The position numbers and the translations under genes are program-made. 64,000 nucleotides of DNA from Rhizobium sp. CB3090 (GTDB taxonomy: Bacteria > Pseudomonadota > Alphaproteobacteria > Rhizobiales > Rhizobiaceae), in contig NZ_CP121663.1 in NCBI RefSeq assembly GCF_029714285.1, positions 124,001 through 188,000 on the forward strand. Direction: 5' to 3'. This document shows, in pieces, positions 54,161-61,355 of the stretch. Every line of letters begins with the position of its first letter. Position 1 is the first letter of the stretch. The notes under the pieces were generated by a model. The model was given only the letters and a program-made list of their open reading frames with translations. It searched no databases and was not told where the DNA came from.

Positions 54161-56308
54161 ATGATGTTGCGCTTTTGGAATAAACTCGGCATCCGCGCAC
54201 AGATCACGGCCGGCTTCCTGCCGCTGATCCTGCTCATGAGCTTGCTGTCGGTCAACGCGATTTCCGGTATGAGCGGACTGTCGTCCATCTTCTCCTCTTA
54301 CCGCAACACCGCGGGTCAGAGCCTTGCTATCTCCGACCACAGCAATCAGCTTCACGAAATCCAGATGTCGGTGGAAGCCTTCAGATCCAACCCGACACAG
54401 GATGTCGTTGACCGTTTCCGTGCAGGGGTTAAGGCATTTGCAGCCGACGACCAACGCTTTGCCGGCAATAGCTCTCTGGAAACGGGCATGGCGACTATCC
54501 GCCAAGATGTTGACGCCTATGGCAAGGCTTTCGAGCAGATCGTAACCCTTCAAGCCCGACGCGAGGCTCTGATCGCCAAGGTCACCGAGTTCGGACCCTG
54601 GACAAGCATTGCGCTCAATGACGTCATGCGCAGTGCCTGGAGGCAGAACGACGTGACGCTGCTGCATATGACCGGAGCGACACTCGAAGCCTTGAACCGC
54701 AGCCTCTATTTCTCGGAGCGTTTTATTCATTCCGGTGATCTGGCATCCTACGATACCGCGCAGGCGGCGCTGAACGACGCCATGGCCTTGAACGACGTGG
54801 CCGCCAAGGCGGCCAAAAACGAGCTGCAGCACAAACGCATTCTCGGTGCTGGTCAGCTCATGCAGAACTATACCGGCCGCCTTGGCGATGTGAGGGATGT
54901 GTCGCTGGCGACCAACAAGATCCGCGACAGCGAACTCAACGTTCTGGCGCCGAAAATCGCCACAGGCTTCAGAGATTTGCAGGCAACCGTCATGGATGCA
55001 CAAAAATCGCTCGACAGTTCGGTCGATGCGACGGTTGCGTCCGCGACCCGCTCGACGTTGGTGATCAGCGGACTTCTGATCGTGATCGGTCTCGTGCTCG
55101 CCTATTTCATCGGTCAGTTGATTTCCTCTGCCGTCCGCAAGATGGCACGGACAATGGAACGTCTTGCCCGCGGTGACGACACGATGACGATAGACGGCAC
55201 CGAGCATCGTCACGAACTCGGCGCCATGGCACGTTCGTTGAAGGTCTTCCAGGAGACGGGACATGCCAAGGTCGTCGCGGAAGCCAATGCCGAGCGCGCT
55301 CGGCTTGCCGCCGAAGAAGAGCGCTTGCACCAAGAAGCTGCGCGACTTTCCGATGCCCAGGTGATGGAGCACGCCTTCCAGCAGATTTCTCGCGGTCTCG
55401 ATGCCCTCGCGAAGGGTGACCTTACGGTGCGCGTCGGTGAGGTTGACGGCCGCTACGTCCGCATTCGGGATCATTTCAACAGCGCCGTTTCCAGCCTGGA
55501 AGAGGCCGTGGACTCTGTCATCCGCGCGGTCGGCACGATCCGCTCAGGCCTCACGGAAATCTCCTCCGCATCGCACGATCTTGCACGTCGTACGGAACAG
55601 CAAGCCGCTTCGCTAGAAGAAACGGTCGCGGCGCTTGGTGATGTCGCGCGAGGCGTCAATGGTACGGCGGAGGGAGCAAGCCATGCTCAGAACGCCGTGG
55701 CGACAGCACGTGCCAATGCGGAGAACGGCGGCGCGATCGTCGCCCGCGCGATCGCCGCGATGACGGAGATTCAAAATTCTTCGTCCAAGATCGGCAATAT
55801 TATCGGCGTTATCGACGAAATCGCCTTCCAGACCAACCTGCTCGCCCTCAACGCCGGTGTGGAAGCGGCGCGCGCAGGAGAGGCAGGCAAAGGCTTTGCC
55901 GTTGTCGCCCAAGAGGTTCGCGAACTCGCACAGCGCTCGGCCAGTGCCGCGAGGGAGATCAAGGAGCTGATCTCCACTTCTTCCGCCCAGGTCAGGACCG
56001 GTGTGCAGCTTGTCGGCGAATCCGGCACTTCGCTCGAACAAATCGTCGAGCAGGTCATTGCCATGAGTTCGACCGTCGCGCAGATCGCCGTCGCGGCTCG
56101 CGAACAGGCAGCAAGCTTGCGAGAGGTCTCGGCTGCCGGTGATCAAATGGACAAGGTGACCCAGCAAAACGCAGCCATGGTGGAAGAAACCACGGCAGCC
56201 GCCCAGAGCCTGACTCAGGAGACCGAGAACCTCGCCGACCTGGTACAGCGTTTCAGGACACGCAGCGCGGCTCAATCCGAGCGCCGCCTCTACGCAATGG
56301 CGTCTTAG
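54161..56308 (+). CDS. Methyl-accepting chemotaxis protein
   Basis: 715 aa. TM1 about 12-34; a long helical periplasmic domain (about 35-295); TM2 about 297-320 ([19 protein letters not shown]); HAMP and a second HAMP-like segment (about 321-460); signalling domain with hairpin-tip motif [20 protein letters not shown] (about 555-575) and [16 protein letters not shown]. There is no C-terminal CheR-binding pentapeptide (ends RRLYAMAS). It is co-transcribed with the orphan binding protein, which probably docks to its periplasmic domain. Confidence 0.95.
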   Translation: MMLRFWNKLGIRAQITAGFLPLILLMSLLSVNAISGMSGLSSIFSSYRNTAGQSLAISDHSNQLHEIQMSVEAFRSNPTQDVVDRFRAGVKAFAADDQRFAGNSSLETGMATIRQDVDAYGKAFEQIVTLQARREALIAKVTEFGPWTSIALNDVMRSAWRQNDVTLLHMTGATLEALNRSLYFSERFIHSGDLASYDTAQAALNDAMALNDVAAKAAKNELQHKRILGAGQLMQNYTGRLGDVRDVSLATNKIRDSELNVLAPKIATGFRDLQATVMDAQKSLDSSVDATVASATRSTLVISGLLIVIGLVLAYFIGQLISSAVRKMARTMERLARGDDTMTIDGTEHRHELGAMARSLKVFQETGHAKVVAEANAERARLAAEEERLHQEAARLSDAQVMEHAFQQISRGLDALAKGDLTVRVGEVDGRYVRIRDHFNSAVSSLEEAVDSVIRAVGTIRSGLTEISSASHDLARRTEQQAASLEETVAALGDVARGVNGTAEGASHAQNAVATARANAENGGAIVARAIAAMTEIQNSSSKIGNIIGVIDEIAFQTNLLALNAGVEAARAGEAGKGFAVVAQEVRELAQRSASAAREIKELISTSSAQVRTGVQLVGESGTSLEQIVEQVIAMSSTVAQIAVAAREQAASLREVSAAGDQMDKVTQQNAAMVEETTAAAQSLTQETENLADLVQRFRTRSAAQSERRLYAMAS

Positions 56309-56338
56309 TGCTTGGGCGAAACAGCCTCTGAAATATCT

Positions 56339-56369
56339 GAGCCCGCTGCGCGATAAGCAAGGCGGGCTC
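56339..56369. terminator. Bidirectional terminator between chemoreceptor and diguanylate cyclase genes
   Basis: GAGCCCGC (56339-56346) pairs with GCGGGCTC (56362-56369) around a 15-nt loop between two convergent stops (56308 and 56390). Confidence 0.55.
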
Positions 56370-56389
56370 GTTGATATAAACAATGCAGC

Positions 56390-57679
56390 TTATGTGTTCG
56401 GCGAGCCTGCCTTGTAAAGCACTACCCGGTTACGACCGGACTGTTTGGCAAGGTAAAGGGCCTCATCAGCCCGGTTCTGAAGTTGCTCCGGCGAGACGGT
56501 GTTGACATCAGATGTATGGACTACCCCGATGCTGACGGTAACGCACGGCGACATTGCGGATGCAGGGTTTGGGAGAGAAGCAGTTTCCACGCCTTCCCGA
56601 ATTCGTTCGGCGACAGAGATTGCCTCTTGCTCATTCACGCCTGGAAGCACAATCAGAAACTCTTCGCCGCCGTAGCGTGACACACGATCGCGATTTCCTC
56701 TCATGCTGCTTTGAATAATGCCGGCAACTTTTACAAGGCAGCGGTCCCCCTCACTGTGGCCGAGGTTATCATTCAGCAGCTTGAAGTGATCGATGTCGCA
56801 CATCAGCATGGCAATCCCCTCTGGGTGTCGGCTATCCCCGTTCCAGAGGCGGTTGAGCATTTCCATCATCCATCTTCGATTGGCGATGCCGGTCAGGGGA
56901 TCCGTTCTCGCAAGAAGTTCGAGCCGGGCATTCGCATCCGCCAATTCCGCTACTCGGCTTGTGTCACGTAGTTCAAGAAGAAAGGTCTTCTGAGCCAAAA
57001 TCGTCATAGTGCGCCGTGCTACCACCGTTGCGACGATGCCGCTGGCGAAGAATAACGTCGCAGCCTCCGAGCTTCCCAATTCGATGTGTGGGTTGTGCAT
57101 CTGGAAAAACAAATAAAGACCAAGCGCCATGACCGCGATCATCGTCGTCCAAACCAGCGGTATGGCAAAGATGATGATCGCGGTAACCGCGACGAACAGC
57201 ATGATGGTCAGATGCCGTTCGTAGAACTCGCCTCCCGCATTCACGCCTACCAGGGCTACGGACAGAAGGATAAAGAACATACCGACAATCAAGACGATCC
57301 GTTGGAGCTGGAAAGCGCGTGGAATTCTCCAGATAAAGGCAGTGGCCAGAGCGGCCGGAGGAAGGATACAGGCCGGCGGAAGCATAGACAGCGCTACCGC
57401 CCTTGGAAGCAGCATGGCGTTGAGCCCCAATGTCAGCACATCTATCAGGGCGACCCAAATCATCCAGGAACGAATGATCTTGGCCGTTCGAAACCAGGAG
57501 CGCTCTTGAAAGAGGCAATAAAGCTCGCCTTTCAGGCTGATATCGCGGGTACGCCCCCTCAGAAAGCGTTCCACCTCGGCCATAATAACAGGATTTGGCG
57601 CCTGGAGCGGCATCTGGGTGGGCGTGTCCGCAGAGTTCGCCGAAACTTTGTTCTCCCCTACATCCATCCTTGTCAACAT
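56390..57679 (-). CDS. Membrane diguanylate cyclase (GGDEF)
   Basis: 429 aa. Cytosolic N terminus of about 55 residues; six or so membrane segments between about 60 and 245; a short coiled linker; then a GGDEF domain (about 262-420) with RTDPLTGIANRRW and active site RYGGEEFLIV. The position of a canonical RxxD I-site reads GNRD, so feedback binding may be altered. Start ATG 57679, or the ATG four codons later. Convergent with the chemoreceptor gene. Makes c-di-GMP; signal unknown. Confidence 0.92.
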   Translation of the reverse strand: MLTRMDVGENKVSANSADTPTQMPLQAPNPVIMAEVERFLRGRTRDISLKGELYCLFQERSWFRTAKIIRSWMIWVALIDVLTLGLNAMLLPRAVALSMLPPACILPPAALATAFIWRIPRAFQLQRIVLIVGMFFILLSVALVGVNAGGEFYERHLTIMLFVAVTAIIIFAIPLVWTTMIAVMALGLYLFFQMHNPHIELGSSEAATLFFASGIVATVVARRTMTILAQKTFLLELRDTSRVAELADANARLELLARTDPLTGIANRRWMMEMLNRLWNGDSRHPEGIAMLMCDIDHFKLLNDNLGHSEGDRCLVKVAGIIQSSMRGNRDRVSRYGGEEFLIVLPGVNEQEAISVAERIREGVETASLPNPASAMSPCVTVSIGVVHTSDVNTVSPEQLQNRADEALYLAKQSGRNRVVLYKAGSPNT

Positions 57680-58030
57680 AGCGGAACATCTCTCGCAAGC
57701 AAGAATGATGAGGCGAGACCGGCGGCAAGTCGATCACTTAGCCACTTGGCTTTTGCGCTCCGGAAATTCCTGTCGCGCTTGCAGAGAACGAAGCTTCAGG
57801 AGAATACAAGCGTCCGTGTTGCAAAAATACACGCGGCTCACCAAAAACGAGCACGAAATCCACGCTGCGACAGTTCTAACTATCCGTGTGTCGAATGAAG
57901 TCTGCTATTGAGCAGGTCAAGCCGATGACCGGCCGCACCGTCTCAGGTGCTGTTTCATGATTTTGATGTTTTGTCGGTGAGCAAGTGTCGTCTTGCTCAA
58001 TCGAATAGCTTTGACTTTAGGAAGCCTTGC
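57680..58030. other. Divergent intergenic region
   Basis: 351 nt between the diguanylate cyclase and IalB-like genes; expected to hold both promoters. An in-frame upstream extension of the IalB-like frame to 57947 has no conserved content. Confidence 0.5.
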
Positions 58031-58720
58031 ATGACGTTTGCTGTTTTGAATGACATGTTTTCCGCCAAGAATCTCGCATCCGTAATTCTACTGTCATCCG
58101 CCCTTTATGCATCGTCGGGCATGGCTCAGGAGCTGTCGGCGGCAGGTGCGACCGCCCCGGCCAATGCAGGCGCTCAACAGAGTTCCGCTACGACATCTGC
58201 CGATCAGCAACAGCCGGCGCCGCAAGCCCGCGTGCAGAAATTCGACGACTGGTATTATCGCTGTGTCGATGGCAAGGCGCCCGACGGGTCGGCGACGACA
58301 AGTTGCGAAGTGGCTCAGATCGCGACGGTGAAGCAGGGTGAACAGGACGTCAACATCCTGACCTTGGCGATCGCCAAGGCGCCGGCGCCCGCTCAGGCGT
58401 CCTCGCCGAAGAAGGGCAGCAAAACGGTGCAGAGCGATCTCGTGCTGACGGCGCTTGTGCCGCTCAACATGTATCTGCCGGCAGGGCTCAGCATCGATGC
58501 GAGCGATAAGCCTGTCATCCAGCTTGCCTATCGCAACTGCAACCAGGCAGGTTGCTGGTCGCAGCAGAAGCTGGACGCGAAAATGGTCGCAGCACTTTCA
58601 AAGGCGGCGGACGGGGTTGGTCACGTACAGATGATGAATGGTCAGAAGGTCAACATCAAATTCTCCTTGAAGGGACTGGCCTCGGCCTTGGATGCACTGC
58701 AGAAACCCGCTTCCAACTGA
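58031..58720 (+). CDS. IalB-family (invasion-associated locus B) protein
   Basis: 229 aa. Signal peptide ending near GMA (about residue 34), an Ala/Gln-rich linker (about 38-70), and the IalB domain (about 73-215): FDDWYYRCVD, SCEVAQIA, VLTALVPLNMYLPAGL, AYRNCNQAGCWSQ. The paired Cys residues are typical. IalB-like proteins are periplasmic or outer-membrane proteins linked to host-cell entry in Bartonella. The TpsB gene follows after 21 nt, so it seems to be part of the two-partner secretion operon. AGGAAG lies before the ATG at 58031. Confidence 0.88.
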   Translation: MTFAVLNDMFSAKNLASVILLSSALYASSGMAQELSAAGATAPANAGAQQSSATTSADQQQPAPQARVQKFDDWYYRCVDGKAPDGSATTSCEVAQIATVKQGEQDVNILTLAIAKAPAPAQASSPKKGSKTVQSDLVLTALVPLNMYLPAGLSIDASDKPVIQLAYRNCNQAGCWSQQKLDAKMVAALSKAADGVGHVQMMNGQKVNIKFSLKGLASALDALQKPASN

Positions 58721-58741
58721 CGGCACGACGGGAACGATCCC

Positions 58742-60529
58742 ATGACATCGGCCCGGCAACCAACGGCTGCTCTCTGCAGCCTTGCCTCCACGGCGTCCCT
58801 TTCCATCGTGCATGTCATTGTGTTGCTCACGACGGCTTTGGCGGCATCGATGGCGGCTGCGCAGCAATCGCCGAATGACGATTTCGCGCGCCGGCACGCG
58901 CAGCAGACCGAACAGCAGCGCCTGGAGGCGCTTCGCAAGAGCACGCCGAAACCGTCAGAGGCGCCAACCGAGCAGCAGGAAGGGGGAGCAAAAAAAGGCG
59001 GCCCCTGTTTCGCGGTCACCGATGTCGAGGTGGAGGGCGTCACTCGATTAAAGGGCGCCGATGTTGACAAGGTCACGGCACCCTATCGCAACCGCTGTGT
59101 CGGTGTCGGAGATATCAACACGCTGTTGCGTGACCTGACCCAGCTCTATCTCGACAGAGGCTTCGTGACCTCGCGCCTCTACGTGCCGGCGCAAGACATC
59201 GCCAAGACGAAGACATTGCGTCTGGTCGCAGTCGAGGGCACGTTGTCCGATATCTATATCAACGGCAAGCCGGCGCCTGTTTCCGGTGTGATGGGCTCCG
59301 GCATGCTTGCCACCGCCTTTCCCGGCCTGAAGAACCATATCGTCAATCTGCGCGACATCGAGCAGGGCCTCGACCAGATCAACCGGCTGAATTCCAACAA
59401 TGCCAAAACGGCAATGTTGCCCGGCAAGGCCAACGGTACGTCGATCCTCAATATTGAGAACAAGCCCAGTCACCCCTGGCACCTCTCGGTCGGCAACAGC
59501 AATCTCGGCCAGGCGCAAACGGGCTATTCCAAGACTTCTGCCTCGATCGGCTACGACAGTCTCTTTGGGGTGAATGACCAGTGGAGCTTCGGCTACGAGC
59601 ATACGGGCCCGAACTACCCCTGGCGTGATGACGGCCAAGGCCGGAGCGATAGCTATACCGGCAATGTCAGCGTCCCCTATGGTTATTGGACGCTCTCGGC
59701 AAACGGTGCCTTGTACGGCTATGACAGCTCGGTTCCCGGCAATTTCGGGACCTTGCAGACATCGGGCGATTCCAAGCAGCTCGGCGTCGATGCCGACCGC
59801 GTCATCTTCCGCGACAAGGATTCGATCACCACCCTAAACAGCGGCTTGACCTATAAGGAAACCAACAACTTCCTGCTCGGCAGCAAGATCGAAGTCGGCA
59901 GCCGCAAATATACGGTGGGCGATCTCGGCATCTCGCACTCGCGGCGCATGCTTGGCGGCCTCTGGGTCTTCGATCTTTCCTACAGCCAGGGCCTTAACCT
60001 TTTCGACGCCGTCGATCCGGGTGATGCCGGCGCGGGCAACGCCGATCCGCGGTTCTCGAAATTCACCGGCACGATCACCACGACCCGGCCGTTCCAGCTC
60101 GGCGAACAGCACTTCGAGATCAACTCGATCGTGACCGGCCAATATTCGCCGGACAATCTGTTTGGGGCCGAACAGATATCGCTCGGCAGCTATTCCACCG
60201 TGCGCGGCACGCGCGAAAGCATGCTTTTCGGCAACAACGGCTTTTTCGCGCGCAACGACTTAGTCTGGCGTACGCAGCCCTTTGCCGACAATGCGGCGCT
60301 TTCGAAAATGTTCGGCGAGTTCCGTCCCTATCTCGGGCTCGACTACGGCCGGATCGCCTCTGAGATGCGTCATCAGATCGAGGGCGGCGACATGCTCGGC
60401 TGGACGGTCGGTGCGAAGCTCGCGGGCGGCAATCTCAATCTCGACATCGGCTATTCCGACGTGCTGGCCGGCACTGTCGATAAAAAGGATGGGGGGCTTC
60501 TCTTCGTCAGCTCCTCCGTAAAATGGTAA
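58742..60529 (+). CDS. Two-partner secretion outer-membrane transporter (TpsB/FhaC/ShlB family)
   Basis: 595 aa. Long signal region ending near SMAAA (about residue 39); charged N-terminal linker; POTRA domains (about 85-240: FAVTDVEVEGVTRLKG, LYLDRGFVTSRLYVP); 16-strand barrel ending SVKW. The L6 motif is VRGT (STVRGTRESMLFG) rather than the usual VRGF/Y. It secretes the large exoprotein encoded at 61356 across the outer membrane. Operon: ialB-like, tpsB, lipoprotein. Confidence 0.93.
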   Translation: MTSARQPTAALCSLASTASLSIVHVIVLLTTALAASMAAAQQSPNDDFARRHAQQTEQQRLEALRKSTPKPSEAPTEQQEGGAKKGGPCFAVTDVEVEGVTRLKGADVDKVTAPYRNRCVGVGDINTLLRDLTQLYLDRGFVTSRLYVPAQDIAKTKTLRLVAVEGTLSDIYINGKPAPVSGVMGSGMLATAFPGLKNHIVNLRDIEQGLDQINRLNSNNAKTAMLPGKANGTSILNIENKPSHPWHLSVGNSNLGQAQTGYSKTSASIGYDSLFGVNDQWSFGYEHTGPNYPWRDDGQGRSDSYTGNVSVPYGYWTLSANGALYGYDSSVPGNFGTLQTSGDSKQLGVDADRVIFRDKDSITTLNSGLTYKETNNFLLGSKIEVGSRKYTVGDLGISHSRRMLGGLWVFDLSYSQGLNLFDAVDPGDAGAGNADPRFSKFTGTITTTRPFQLGEQHFEINSIVTGQYSPDNLFGAEQISLGSYSTVRGTRESMLFGNNGFFARNDLVWRTQPFADNAALSKMFGEFRPYLGLDYGRIASEMRHQIEGGDMLGWTVGAKLAGGNLNLDIGYSDVLAGTVDKKDGGLLFVSSSVKW

Positions 60530-60550
60530 CCAGAATTTTAGAGGAAAATC

Positions 60551-61015
60551 ATGGGTTTATTCATTCGGAAAGATAACAAGGCGACCTCTTCGGTATCGCT
60601 TCCCGCGACTGCACTTCTTTGTTGTGCCATCGTGCTTTCGAGCTGCGGCGGCCGCGAAGCGCATCCGATTGCCTCGACCAACGTCGGCGACAGCGGAATG
60701 GATTGCGGCGGGATCTCGCGCGAATTCGAAGCCAACGAACGGCGGATCCTCGCAACCGTCAAGGAGCGTTCGCAAGCTCAAGGCAAAAACGTCATTCTGG
60801 GCGCCACCGGCGTTCTTCTCTTCTGGCCGGCGCTGTTCTTCATGGATCCCAAATCCCCGGAAAAGGTCGAGATCGACGCCTTGCGCAATCGCAACCAGGT
60901 GCTGACCCAACTTGCCCGCTCGCGAAAGTGCCCAGTGCCGAAGTCGCAATTGGATGAAGTCTACAAGAAGCTCGACGGCGGTGTGAAGACACCCGCGGCC
61001 AAGAGAGGCGGCTGA
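60551..61015 (+). CDS. Small predicted lipoprotein in the TPS locus
   Basis: 154 aa. Lipobox LSSC at about residues 29-32, then CGG. A hydrophobic stretch (about 80-97, ILGATGVLLFWPALFFM) is followed by a charged helix (KVEIDALRNRNQVLTQLA). I do not recognise a family with a known function. It lies 21 nt after tpsB, between transporter and exoprotein genes, so it may assist secretion or membrane anchoring of the exoprotein. Confidence 0.75.
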   Translation: MGLFIRKDNKATSSVSLPATALLCCAIVLSSCGGREAHPIASTNVGDSGMDCGGISREFEANERRILATVKERSQAQGKNVILGATGVLLFWPALFFMDPKSPEKVEIDALRNRNQVLTQLARSRKCPVPKSQLDEVYKKLDGGVKTPAAKRGG

Positions 61016-61355
61016 GGCGACGGGCAAGCCGCAGGTTGCTCCGCCTGTAGGCGGGGCGCCACATTGCGGCGCCGCAAGACCTCACACGCTTGGAAAAATC
61101 ATCCAGCACGCGTGTTTGGCTCAGAGTTACCAATAGTTATTAGTGTAAAATTCACACAGGCTTTACCAAATTTACGCGAACTCCCTCAAGGCTGCTCTCC
61201 ATATCCGTGTAATGAATTGACCTTCGCGGCTAAGTCCATCAAGGAAAAATCTTCAAATGGTGCCGCATGACGCGGCCCGGGCGAGGTGAGACGCAGGCTA
61301 CATTTTTGGCGGAAACCGCCGACGTAGCCCGACCTCAGAAGGGCAAGAACGTATC
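61016..61355. other. Intergenic region before the exoprotein gene
   Basis: 340 nt. The left part has clustered inverted repeats (61028-61073). The right part is AT-rich and includes GTGT/ACAC arms at 61143-61157 that may mark a promoter region. No gene is recognised. Confidence 0.5.
61028..61073 (+). terminator. Clustered inverted repeats after the lipoprotein gene
   Basis: GCCGCA (61028-61033) can pair with TGCGGC (61065-61070), enclosing CCGCCT/AGGCGG (61041-61054). GGCGCC repeats at 61055-61060 and 61068-61073 offer an alternative fold. Starts 12 nt after the stop; no U-run, so a terminator or attenuator separating the exoprotein gene. Confidence 0.4.

Noticed and set aside
54056..55474. 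A 472-codon antisense frame over the chemoreceptor
   Set aside because: No domain content; the sense strand encodes an intact MCP.
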